Positions 7,828 through 15,705 of a DNA stretch of 64,000 nt are shown one piece after another (positions within the stretch are counted from its first letter, which is position 1; every line of letters starts with the position of its first letter). The DNA is taken from the NCBI GenBank assembly GCA_964626905.1, contig CAZVHA010000001.1, positions 496,001-560,000 on the forward strand, in the 5' to 3' direction. This DNA comes from REEB52 sp964626905 (GTDB taxonomy: Bacteria; Chlamydiota; Chlamydiia; Chlamydiales; SM23-39). The translations under genes and the position numbers were made by a program. The notes beneath the pieces are model-generated. The model searched no databases and was not told where the DNA came from. It saw nothing but the letters and a program-made list of their open reading frames with translations.

Positions 7828-9078
7828 TCAATTTTTAGCAATTTTAATCAGGATCCGCTTTTTTTTCCCAGCACTTAGGAGGACAAAAGCGCGGTCGATG
7901 ATATTTTCAGAGGAGATTGCGAAAGCGGGATCGGAAATCCGCTCGTTGTTGAGATATGCGCCCCCATTTTTAATCAATTTAACCCCTTCTGACTTGCTGG
8001 GGATCAGTCCCACTTTGAGCGCGACATCGACAAATTTTTGCCCTGTCACTTCGGAAAGGGGGAGCTCACAACTCGGCATCTCCTGCAAAGAGGCGCTCTC
8101 CAACGAGACCTCCTTGCCAGGTGCCATCCCTTCCGTCACTTTCAGAGCCGATGCGAGCCCTTTTTCTCCATGGACAAAACGGGTCACTTCGAAAGCAAGC
8201 CTTTTTTGCGCGCTATTGGGCACGTGCATATTCGCCTCAATTTGCCGGATCTCATCCATTTCCAAAAAGGTGAGCATCTTCAACAGTTTGATCACATCGG
8301 CATCGGGGACGCGAATGAGGTATTGATAAAAGTCGTAAGGGGTTAATTTTTCTTCAGAGAGCCAAATAGCCCCCTCTTCTGTTTTGCCAAATTTTTTCCC
8401 ATCACTTCTCGTAAGTAGCGGGAAGGTCAACCCGAAAAGGGTTTCGCCTCCCAACCGGCGGTTGTATTCGATCCCGGCGGTGATATTGCCCCACTGATCG
8501 CTTGCCCCCATTTGCAAAGTGACTCCATGCTCTTTGCAAAGGTAGTGGAAATCGTACCCTTGCAAAAGTTGGTAGCTAAACTCGGTAAAGCTCATCCCCT
8601 CTTCCGATTCGAGTCGCGTGCGGACCATCTCTTTGGCCATCATGGGGCCAATCCGAAAGTGTTTTCCCACATCGCGCAAAAAATCGACAAGAGAAAACTG
8701 GGAGAGCCAGTCGTTGTTGTTCAAGATGACAGGGCGAGGTCCCTTTTCAAACTGGAGAATTTTTTTAAAAAACTTTTCCAAACTGCGGACGTTGTGAGCG
8801 AGCGTTCCTTCGTCGAGAAGATTGCGCTCAACGCTTTTTCCCGAAGGATCGCCGATGAGCCCCGTCGCACCGCCCAAAACAGCAAAAGGGGTATGGCCAA
8901 ATCTCTGAAACCAGGCAAGACCCATAATCGGGACGAGATTGCCCAAGTGGAGACTATCGGCTGTCGGATCGAAGCCGATATAAGCTCTGATCGGTTGATT
9001 GAGACGCTCCCTCAGCTCAAGGTGGGTCATCTGATCGATGAAGCCCCGCTCGGTTAGGAGATCTATGACATTTCTCAT
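7828..9078 (-). CDS. tyrS: Tyrosyl-tRNA synthetase
   Basis: 416 residues, the usual bacterial TyrRS length. Class I signatures: HLGN (HIGH equivalent, near residue 44), KFGKT (KMSKS equivalent, near 230) and the tyrosine-binding patch YDFHYLC and QMGASDQWGNI. An S4 RNA-binding domain occupies the last 70 residues (GLIPSKSEGVKLIKNGGAYLNNERI). It charges tRNA-Tyr in the cytoplasm. Downstream gene on the same strand is himD; upstream is a small unknown gene 13 bp away. Confidence 0.97.
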   Translation of the reverse strand: MRNVIDLLTERGFIDQMTHLELRERLNQPIRAYIGFDPTADSLHLGNLVPIMGLAWFQRFGHTPFAVLGGATGLIGDPSGKSVERNLLDEGTLAHNVRSLEKFFKKILQFEKGPRPVILNNNDWLSQFSLVDFLRDVGKHFRIGPMMAKEMVRTRLESEEGMSFTEFSYQLLQGYDFHYLCKEHGVTLQMGASDQWGNITAGIEYNRRLGGETLFGLTFPLLTRSDGKKFGKTEEGAIWLSEEKLTPYDFYQYLIRVPDADVIKLLKMLTFLEMDEIRQIEANMHVPNSAQKRLAFEVTRFVHGEKGLASALKVTEGMAPGKEVSLESASLQEMPSCELPLSEVTGQKFVDVALKVGLIPSKSEGVKLIKNGGAYLNNERISDPAFAISSENIIDRAFVLLSAGKKKRILIKIAKN

Positions 9079-9091
9079 CCTCGGAAGAGTA

Positions 9092-9379
9092 TCACATCGA
9101 TCCGTTTTTTAGCTGCTCTTTTATTTGCCCGAAAACTGTTTCCACTCTTTTGCTATTTGGAGCGGGGCTTTGGTTGCAATTGAAGAGTCCGAGACTTCCC
9201 TTTTTTGCAATAGGGGCCCGATTGGGCGCATTGTCAGCGATCCAATTCGCTATTTTACCTGCAGCTCCCTTCAACGCAGACGGAGTGATTTGCCCTTCTT
9301 GCTTTTCCCACGCTTTGAGTAATTTATCTCGCGCCTTTCTAACTTTGTCGCTCTCTGGAGCGATTGCTTCTGTCCCCAT
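9092..9379 (-). CDS. Small hypothetical protein upstream of tyrS
   Basis: 95 residues, ATG preceded by a good GGAGG 6 bases before it, which supports it as real. Charged helical first half, then a Lys/Asn-rich tail. No motif recognised. It ends 13 bp before tyrS and diverges from rpiA with 77 bp between start codons. Confidence 0.6.
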   Translation of the reverse strand: MGTEAIAPESDKVRKARDKLLKAWEKQEGQITPSALKGAAGKIANWIADNAPNRAPIAKKGSLGLFNCNQSPAPNSKRVETVFGQIKEQLKNGSM

Positions 9380-9442
9380 TAAAACCTCCCGGAACCTCTC
9401 GCAATATATAAAAATTTGATTTAAAATTCCACAAATTTTTCA

Positions 9443-9448
9443 TATACT
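9443..9448 (+). promoter_or_regulatory. Possible -10 box directly before rpiA
   Basis: TATACT ends only 8 bp before the rpiA ATG, and no Shine-Dalgarno sequence lies between. If used, the rpiA message would be nearly leaderless. No clear -35 at 16-18 bp, so the call is weak. Confidence 0.3.
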
Positions 9449-9456
9449 GAATTTTC

Positions 9457-10131
9457 ATGGAAAGTGAAGCAAAATGGGCCGCTGGGCGAAAGGCGGTGGA
9501 GTTCATTCAAAATGGGATGATTGTGGGGCTCGGCTCGGGATCGACGGCAGAATGTTTCATCCAAAGTCTCATTGAAAAGGTGCGCAAAGGTCTGCAAATC
9601 CAGGCAGTGGCGAGCTCGCGCAAGTCGGCAGAAATGGCAAAGCGGGGTGGAATTGCGGTGCTCGACATCAATGAGGTTCCCCGCATCGATATTACGGTGG
9701 ATGGGGCAGATGAGATCGATCCGAAAAAGAGGATGATCAAGGGCGGCGGCGGGGCACATGTGCGGGAAAAAATTCTCGCAAGTTCGAGCTCAGAGATGGT
9801 CGTCGTCGTGGACAATTCCAAACTGGTGAGCGCACTTGGGCAAAAAAAACTCCCCATCGAAGTTCTCTTTTACGGCTCTCCTGCAACGCGCACGAAAATC
9901 GAACAACTCGGATTTTCAGGAAAGTGGCGGATGAATGAAGATGGGACCCTTTTCATCACGGAAAATGGGAATATCCTTTTTGATATCCACTTTAAAAGCG
10001 CACCAAGCGCGCCTGAAAGCCTCAACGAGGCGCTCCTCCTCATTCCAGGGGTCATTGACACCGGCTTTTTTTTCAACCTCGCAGGGAGAGTCGTCGTTGG
10101 CTATCCCGAAGGGAAGACTGAAATCCGTTAA
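9457..10131 (+). CDS. rpiA: Ribose-5-phosphate isomerase A
   Basis: 224 residues. Interconverts ribose 5-phosphate and ribulose 5-phosphate in the pentose phosphate pathway. Signatures: GLGSGSTAECFI near the N-terminus, DGADEIDPKKRMIKGGGGAH with catalytic Asp/Glu, and the phosphate-site Lys in VVDNSKLV. Its end overlaps the convergent ptsH stop by 4 bp. Confidence 0.97.
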   Translation: MESEAKWAAGRKAVEFIQNGMIVGLGSGSTAECFIQSLIEKVRKGLQIQAVASSRKSAEMAKRGGIAVLDINEVPRIDITVDGADEIDPKKRMIKGGGGAHVREKILASSSSEMVVVVDNSKLVSALGQKKLPIEVLFYGSPATRTKIEQLGFSGKWRMNEDGTLFITENGNILFDIHFKSAPSAPESLNEALLLIPGVIDTGFFFNLAGRVVVGYPEGKTEIR

Positions 10132-10415
10132 TACTTGACGTTGAAGCGGTTTTTAGCGAGTTCCACGAGTGTTTTTACAGCGCGATCGGCATCTTCGCCG
10201 ACCGCTTCAACGGCCACTTTGGCCCCTTTTCCTGCGGCGAGCATCAAAATGCCTAAAATCGATTTGGCGCTCACCACATAATTGCGATAGCTCAAACTGA
10301 CGTGCGCCGCAAAACGGGCGGCGCACTTGACCAGCTCAGCTGAAGGACGAGTGTGGAGCCCCTTATCGTTCAAGACGACAAAGGTAGCTTTTGTTTTTTT
10401 TTGCAAAGGATTCAA
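10128..10415 (-). CDS. ptsH: Phosphocarrier protein HPr
   Basis: 95 residues. The phosphorylatable histidine is His21 in GLHTRPSAELV, and the regulatory serine region is Ser52 in SAKSILGIL, both canonical. Chlamydiae keep HPr and EI although they lack most sugar permeases, so a regulatory role is usually assumed. The start overlaps the pepF stop by 4 bp, so it is coupled to pepF; ptsI is not in this window. Confidence 0.95.
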   Translation of the reverse strand: MNPLQKKTKATFVVLNDKGLHTRPSAELVKCAARFAAHVSLSYRNYVVSAKSILGILMLAAGKGAKVAVEAVGEDADRAVKTLVELAKNRFNVKY

Positions 10416-12208
10416 AGAACTCGTTTCAGTTCCTCCAATAATTTTTCAAAATGATCCAATGCAGAGTTGACCACATCGGGCTTTTTCATGTCCACTCCTG
10501 CACCTTTCAAAAGATCGATCGGAAACTTACTCGCTCCCGAAGAGAGGAATTGGAGGTATTGGTTTTTTGCCAAATCGCTCTTCATCGACTGATCGAAAAG
10601 AGAAATCGCGGCGCTCAAACCGGTCGCATATTGGTAGACATAAAAATTGTAGTAAAAGTGGGGAATGCGGGCCCATTCGATCTCGAGCTCCGGATCGATG
10701 ACGAGATCAGGTCCATAGTAGTCCCGATTGAGCTTTCCATAATACTTTTTCAAAAGGCCCGGCGTCAAAGGAACTCCCTCTTCTGCCCACTTGTGCAATT
10801 GAAGCTCAAATTCGGCAAACATCGCCTGGCGATGGATGGTCGCTCGAATCCCCTCAATCTGGTAGTTGATTAAAAAGGCTTTTTCTTTTTCCGACTTCGC
10901 CTCTCTCTTCAAATGCCTTAGGAGGAGCTGCTCGTTGAAGGTGGAGGCCACTTCAGCGACAAAGATCGAATATTGGGAATAGATATAGGGCTGATGTAAC
11001 CTGCTCAAGAGGCTGTGCATGCTGTGGCCCGCTTCATGGGCGAGCGTCAACACATCATTCAATGTGCCGTGATAGTTCATCAAAATATAGGGCATGCTGT
11101 CGTAACATCCCGAAGAATAGGCGCCCGAGCGCTTTCTCGTATTTTCATACACGTCGACCCAGCGCTCTTCTTGGAGCCCCTTTTTCAAAAGGGATTGATA
11201 TTTTTCCCCGAGAGGGGCGACCGACGCAATCACCGCATCCCGCGCCTCATCATACCCCATTTTCGTCTCCACTTCCTCTACTAATGGGACGTAAAGATCG
11301 TAGGCGTGGATCTCGTCGAGTTTCATTGCCTTTTTTCGAAGCGCCACATATTGGTGCATGAGAGGGAGTCGCCCTCTCACAGAGGCGATCAAATTCTCAT
11401 AGACCGCCTTGTCGATTTGGTTGGGAAAAAGGGCCGCCTCTAAACAGCTGCCAAATTTTCTTGCGCGCGCGACGAAAAGATGGCTTTGCACTTGCCCTTG
11501 AATCAATTCGCAAAGGGTGTTGGCGTACGCCTCATATCCTCGATGTAAATTTTCAAAAGCTGTCTTGCGCAAAACCCGATCCTTTTCCCTTAAGTAGGAG
11601 AGATAACTTCCCGTTGTCAAAGGGAACTCTTTCCCTTGAGAATCGATCGCCGCTTTGAAGACGAGATCGGCGTTATTGAGCGCTCCAAAGGCCCGATAGG
11701 CAGTGTCGAGACTTTTGCCGCTGAGAGCCATCAGCTCCTCTTTCTCTTCCGAAAGAGTGTGAGGACGGAGGCGCCCCATTTTTTCTAAATGAAATCGATA
11801 GGGGCCCAAAGTGCTATCGGCAAGCAGCTTTTGAAATTGCTCCTCTTTCAAAGATAAAAATTCCGGCTCTATCCAAGAGGTCTCCAAACTAAATTCGTGA
11901 ATCAAAGTCGAAATGAGCCCAAAATCGCCCTTAAAATGGTCATTTCCCAAATCTTCATCGTGGCGCAAGTGAGCATAGGTGTGCAGTTTTTCGAGCCTCC
12001 TCTGCAAGTTCAGATAGGCGTCAAAAAGCCCAAGCGCTGCTTTCGGATCGTGAAGCTGCCCCTTATATTTGGCGAGCTCAGGCCACTTGGGGGCCGTCTC
12101 CCCTCCCTTGGCCCTCTTCAACTCCTCTTTCCACTGCTCGGGATTTCCATACAAAGCTTCCACATTCCACCGATCTTTGATCGGCACCTCATCTCGGAGA
12201 ACCACCAT
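10412..12208 (-). CDS. pepF: Oligoendopeptidase F (M3 family)
   Basis: 598 residues from the ATG at 12208, preceded by AGGA at a good distance. A longer frame to 12328 would add a signal-like sequence but would run through the groE CIRCE operator, so I reject it. Zinc metallopeptidase that degrades short peptides in the cytoplasm; HEXXH is in LAHEAGHSMHSLLS, with the downstream Glu in the following helix (VAEVASTFNEQLLL). In Chlamydia pepF lies next to groES; here it is divergent from it. Confidence 0.94.
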   Translation of the reverse strand: MVVLRDEVPIKDRWNVEALYGNPEQWKEELKRAKGGETAPKWPELAKYKGQLHDPKAALGLFDAYLNLQRRLEKLHTYAHLRHDEDLGNDHFKGDFGLISTLIHEFSLETSWIEPEFLSLKEEQFQKLLADSTLGPYRFHLEKMGRLRPHTLSEEKEELMALSGKSLDTAYRAFGALNNADLVFKAAIDSQGKEFPLTTGSYLSYLREKDRVLRKTAFENLHRGYEAYANTLCELIQGQVQSHLFVARARKFGSCLEAALFPNQIDKAVYENLIASVRGRLPLMHQYVALRKKAMKLDEIHAYDLYVPLVEEVETKMGYDEARDAVIASVAPLGEKYQSLLKKGLQEERWVDVYENTRKRSGAYSSGCYDSMPYILMNYHGTLNDVLTLAHEAGHSMHSLLSRLHQPYIYSQYSIFVAEVASTFNEQLLLRHLKREAKSEKEKAFLINYQIEGIRATIHRQAMFAEFELQLHKWAEEGVPLTPGLLKKYYGKLNRDYYGPDLVIDPELEIEWARIPHFYYNFYVYQYATGLSAAISLFDQSMKSDLAKNQYLQFLSSGASKFPIDLLKGAGVDMKKPDVVNSALDHFEKLLEELKRVL

Positions 12209-12279
12209 CTTTTCCTCGTTTTTTAAGTCTTTAATTTTCAGCATGTTAAAACAAAACCCTGGAACAAAAGCGGCCAAGG

Positions 12280-12306
12280 TTAGCAATCCTAATAATATTG
12301 TGCTAA
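12280..12306 (+). promoter_or_regulatory. CIRCE operator (HrcA site) upstream of groES
   Basis: TTAGCAATC, nine bases, TTGTGCTAA. The left half differs from the CIRCE consensus at one base, the right half at two, with the exact 9-bp spacer. HrcA binding here would repress groESL until heat shock. It sits 7 bp upstream of the predicted -35 box and could also affect divergent pepF. Confidence 0.8.
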
Positions 12307-12312
12307 ATTGTG

Positions 12313-12341
12313 TTGCAAAAAATCTCATGGTCGGCTATATT
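12313..12341 (+). promoter_or_regulatory. Predicted sigma-66/sigma-70-type promoter of groES
   Basis: TTGCAA, 17-bp spacer, TATATT, 46 bp before the groES ATG and just after the CIRCE operator. Confidence 0.6.
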
Positions 12342-12387
12342 CCTTGTTAGATTTAAGAATCTATTTACTACATAGGAGAAATAACTT

Positions 12388-12705
12388 ATGGCCCAGCAAG
12401 CTGTAAAAAAAACAGTGTTGAAACCCCTCGGAAACCGAATTTTGGCCCAAAGGCTGGAGGCGGCAGCTGAGACGAAAAAGGGCGGGATCATTCTTCCCGA
12501 CTCTGCGAAGAAGAAGCAGGAGACTGCGAGAGTCGTTGCTGTCGGAGATGGCAAGAAATTGGAAGATGGGAAAGTGATTCCGGTACCTGTGAAAGTGGGT
12601 GACGTTGTCTTGATGGACAAATATTCAGGCCAAGAGGTGACTCTTGGGGATGAAGAGTATGTGATCGCTAAGGCGGACGATATTATCGCAATCATTGTAG
12701 AGTAA
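12388..12705 (+). CDS. groS: Co-chaperonin GroES
   Basis: 105 residues, heptameric lid of the GroEL chamber. Mobile loop region AAAETKKGGIILPDSAKKKQETARVVAVGDGK and the C-terminal GDEEYVIAKADDIIAII are typical. SD AGGAG 10 bases before ATG. 14 bp before groL, and the pair follows CIRCE and a promoter, so heat-shock control by HrcA is expected. Confidence 0.98.
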   Translation: MAQQAVKKTVLKPLGNRILAQRLEAAAETKKGGIILPDSAKKKQETARVVAVGDGKKLEDGKVIPVPVKVGDVVLMDKYSGQEVTLGDEEYVIAKADDIIAIIVE

Positions 12706-12719
12706 TTTTAAGGAGAACT

Positions 12720-14348
12720 ATGGCACCAAAAAATATTAAATTCAAGGAAGACGCCAGACAAAAGATTTTGAAGGGCGTAAAGACTTTGGCATCAGCGGTG
12801 AAAGTGACGTTGGGACCCAAAGGGCGCAATGTTGCGATCGATTCGAAATTTGGCCCGCCGAAGATCACCAAAGACGGTGTGACGGTGGCAAAAGAGATTG
12901 AGCTCGACGACAGACACGAGAATATGGGAGCTCAGATGGTCAAAGAGGTGGCGAACAAGACGGCCGACAAGGCTGGCGACGGCACCACGACGGCCACAGT
13001 TTTGGCTGAGGCGATCTATCAAGAGGGCTTGCGCAACGTGACTGCGGGCGCAAATCCAATGGAAGTGAAAAAGGGGATTGACTTTGGCGTGGGCGTCGTT
13101 GTCGAACATCTGAAAAAGATCTCCAAGCCGATCAAGGATGCGAAAGAGATTGCGCAAGTGGCGACGATTTCTGCCAATGGCGATGCCGATATTGGCTCGA
13201 TCATCGCAAAGGCGATGGAGCGAGTGGGCAAAGATGGCACCATCACAGTGGAAGAGGCGAAAGGATTTGAGACGACGCTCGATATCGTTGAGGGGATGAA
13301 TTTTGATAGGGGCTATGTATCGGCCTATTTCGTCACCAATGCGGAAACGCTTGTCACCGAATATGAAAACGCTTACGTCCTCATCTATGAGAAAAAGATC
13401 TCATCGATGAAGGAATTTCTCCCTGTCTTGCAAGCTGCGGCAGAGTCGGGCAAACCGCTCGTCGTCATTGCTGAAGATGTGGATGGAGAGGCGTTAGCTA
13501 CGCTCGTCGTGAACCGGCTTCGCGCAGGGCTCAAAGTGGTGGCTGTGAAGGCACCTGGCTTTGGCGATCGGAGAAAGGCGATGATGGAAGACATTGCGAT
13601 CCTAACGGGTGGGCAATTCATCAGCGAAGAGATTGGCTTACAGCTTGAAAAAGTGACGCTCGACATGTTGGGCCGGGTCAAAAAGGTGCTCGTGAAGAAA
13701 GAGGACACCACATTGATCGATGGCGCAGGAGACAAGAAGGCGATCCAAGAGCGCATCGCACTTCTCAAGCGGCAAATCCAAGAGGCGACCTCTGATTATG
13801 ACAAAGAGAAACTGCAAGAAAGACTTGCAAAACTCTCTGGCGGCGTTGCAGTGATCCGCGTAGGTGCTGCGACCGAAGTGGAGATGAAGGAGAAAAAAGA
13901 CAGAGTCGACGATGCGAGAGAGGCGACCAAAGCAGCTGTTGAAGAGGGAATTGTCCCTGGCGGCGGCGGCGCTCTTTTGAGGTGCGTTCCGGTTCTTGAA
14001 AAAGCGATTGCCAAATTGAATGGCGACACAAAAATCGGCGCAGAGATCGTTTTGCGCTCGCTCAGTTATCCCCTTCGCCAGATTGCAGAGAATGCGGGCA
14101 AAGAGGGATCAGTTGTGGTACAAAAAGTCTTAACTTTAAGTCAAAACGAAGCTTATGACGCAAGAGAAGATGAGTATGTAGACATGATTGTCAAAGGGAT
14201 CGTCGATCCGACGAAAGTGGTCCGTTGTGCCCTTCAGTTTGCCGCATCGATTGCGGGCTTACTGCTCACAACAGAGGCGATCATCACTGAAGAAGAGCAA
14301 GAAAAATCCCCAGTTGCAGCTGGCGGCCATCCAGAAATGGATTATTAA
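12720..14348 (+). CDS. groL: Chaperonin GroEL
   Basis: 542 residues, 60-kDa chaperonin that folds proteins with GroES and ATP. The ATP site GDGTTTATVLAEAI and LGPKGRNV, and the AAVEEGIVPGGG segment are canonical. The C-terminus ends in a short GGHPEMDY rather than the GGM repeats of proteobacteria, as in chlamydial GroEL1. A terminator follows immediately. Chlamydiae usually have extra groEL paralogues; the groES partner and CIRCE mark this as the primary one. Confidence 0.98.
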   Translation: MAPKNIKFKEDARQKILKGVKTLASAVKVTLGPKGRNVAIDSKFGPPKITKDGVTVAKEIELDDRHENMGAQMVKEVANKTADKAGDGTTTATVLAEAIYQEGLRNVTAGANPMEVKKGIDFGVGVVVEHLKKISKPIKDAKEIAQVATISANGDADIGSIIAKAMERVGKDGTITVEEAKGFETTLDIVEGMNFDRGYVSAYFVTNAETLVTEYENAYVLIYEKKISSMKEFLPVLQAAAESGKPLVVIAEDVDGEALATLVVNRLRAGLKVVAVKAPGFGDRRKAMMEDIAILTGGQFISEEIGLQLEKVTLDMLGRVKKVLVKKEDTTLIDGAGDKKAIQERIALLKRQIQEATSDYDKEKLQERLAKLSGGVAVIRVGAATEVEMKEKKDRVDDAREATKAAVEEGIVPGGGGALLRCVPVLEKAIAKLNGDTKIGAEIVLRSLSYPLRQIAENAGKEGSVVVQKVLTLSQNEAYDAREDEYVDMIVKGIVDPTKVVRCALQFAASIAGLLLTTEAIITEEEQEKSPVAAGGHPEMDY

Positions 14349-15040
14349 TTCTCAGGCCCCTCTTTAAGGGGGGCCTTTTTTACATCATTTTCGCCAAAGA
14401 TTTGGAACGGGTTGAGTGCCTCTTTGATCCTCTGCGTGGGGTTCAGAAATTTCTCCAAGTATTTTCTCAAACCGGCCCCATGGAAAATCTGGGCGATGAG
14501 CTCTTTTGTTGGGAAGCCATGTTTGCTGCTGATCTCATCAAATTCCATCTGATCAAAGTGCTGCGTGCCACTAACGCCGAGAAGCTGTGCTCCAGGGCCT
14601 TCTGTTTTTACGGTCATATTCTTTAAAAGTAACTTATGGACAATCACCTCTTTTCCCTCTCTCGTGGATGGCATTTCAGCGCCAATGGCAGCCCAATTGT
14701 TATCGGTACCTGAGACATTGTTGATATAGATGTTGAGGAAGAGGCCATCTAAGGTAATGAGATCGATCTGGGCGGGATTTCCAACAAGGGTCGCCCATTG
14801 ATAATCGACTTGGGTCTTATCGACTTCCAAAGCGGTGCGAGTCTTATAGCCTTCGGGGTTTGCGATCCGGAAGTGGTGCATCGTGCTCTTATGGGGCCAC
14901 ATGCTAATCGTCCGAAGGGTGATGGGGACCCCCAGTTTTTTCGTCAGATAGCTCGACATAATGGGGGCCTTGATGATCCATAAAAAAATGAGGACGATGA
15001 ACACAATCAAGAAGATAAGTTTCCAAGTCTGCTGAAACAT
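14345..15040 (-). CDS. AsmA-like membrane-anchored protein
   Basis: 231 residues. One N-terminal membrane segment (about 5-25) followed by a beta-rich periplasmic region. The segment LTKKLGVPITLRTISMWP and the later IDLITLDGLFLNIYIN are reminiscent of the start of AsmA/DUF748 proteins (lipid-transfer bridge family). It is far shorter than AsmA, so only the N-terminal module is present. Its C-terminal codons contain the groL terminator. Assignment by motif feel only. Confidence 0.55.
   Translation of the reverse strand: MFQQTWKLIFLIVFIVLIFLWIIKAPIMSSYLTKKLGVPITLRTISMWPHKSTMHHFRIANPEGYKTRTALEVDKTQVDYQWATLVGNPAQIDLITLDGLFLNIYINNVSGTDNNWAAIGAEMPSTREGKEVIVHKLLLKNMTVKTEGPGAQLLGVSGTQHFDQMEFDEISSKHGFPTKELIAQIFHGAGLRKYLEKFLNPTQRIKEALNPFQIFGENDVKKAPLKEGPEN
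14354..14381 (+). terminator. Rho-independent terminator of groESL
   Basis: AGGCCCC (14354-14360), 9-nt loop, GGGGCCT (14370-14376), then TTTTT. It lies inside the last codons of the convergent AsmA-like gene. Confidence 0.85.
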
Positions 15041-15102
15041 ACGGCCCCACTTACTATTTTAATTTTTCCTATACAGAGATTTTCTTTTATTCACAAAGGG
15101 GA

Positions 15103-15108
15103 TATAAT
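15103..15108 (+). promoter_or_regulatory. Perfect -10 box directly before the DedA-like gene
   Basis: TATAAT ends 6 bp before the ATG at 15115. There is no clear -35 at 17 bp. If functional, the transcript would start at or near the ATG. Confidence 0.35.
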
Positions 15109-15114
15109 GCGATT

Positions 15115-15705
15115 ATGAAAACCCGCAGTGCAAAGTTCTATCATTGGGCGATTGACAAGGCCTCTTCGGAAAAGGCCCCCCTTTGGATTGCGCTGCTCTT
15201 TAGCCTTGAGTTGTTTCTCTTTGTTCCGCTCGATGCGGTAATGATGTTTTTTTGTCTGCAAAAGAGGAGAAACATAGTTCTTTACATTTTGATCACCACC
15301 ATTGCTTCGACCTTAAGTGGATTTCTCGGCTATTTACTGGGCCATTTTCTTTGGGATCTGGTTGGGGGATGGGTTGTGCCCCATTTGATCTCTTTTGCCT
15401 CATTTGAGAAGATGTCGGGTCATATTCAGCATTATGAGAACTGGGCGGTATTTTTGGGCTCTTTGATCCCTTTTCCGCTCAAAATTTTGAGTGTGGTCTC
15501 TGGGGTTTTTCACTTAGGGATACCGGCGTTTATCACCTATTTGGCGACGGCGAGGCTCATTCGCTTTGCGCTGATTGGGGGTATGATGGCGATTTGGGGA
15601 GAGAGGGTGAAGCTCTTTGTCGACAAACACTTTCACAGAATTTTCATGATTTTAGGCGCCAAGATTGCGGCTGCAAGTGCACTCTTTTGGATCATAGCGA
15701 GATAA
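15115..15705 (+). CDS. DedA/YqaA-like (VTT domain) membrane protein
   Basis: 196 residues, four to five membrane segments. The VTT-type core is visible: a re-entrant stretch LELFLFVPLDAVMM, then the loop STLSGFLGYLLGHFLWD (the SxxGxxxGYxxG-like motif), and a later FLGSLIPFPLKILSVVSGVFHLGIPAF (the PxP/K and G repeats). DedA proteins are thought to flip or recycle lipid carriers. Stop TAA is directly followed by the prfC start, so the two genes are one transcript. Confidence 0.75.
   Translation: MKTRSAKFYHWAIDKASSEKAPLWIALLFSLELFLFVPLDAVMMFFCLQKRRNIVLYILITTIASTLSGFLGYLLGHFLWDLVGGWVVPHLISFASFEKMSGHIQHYENWAVFLGSLIPFPLKILSVVSGVFHLGIPAFITYLATARLIRFALIGGMMAIWGERVKLFVDKHFHRIFMILGAKIAAASALFWIIAR

Noticed and set aside
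12206..12328. Long pepF form with an apparent signal peptide (start at 12328)
   Set aside because: It would contain the CIRCE operator, and a good SD supports the ATG at 12208.
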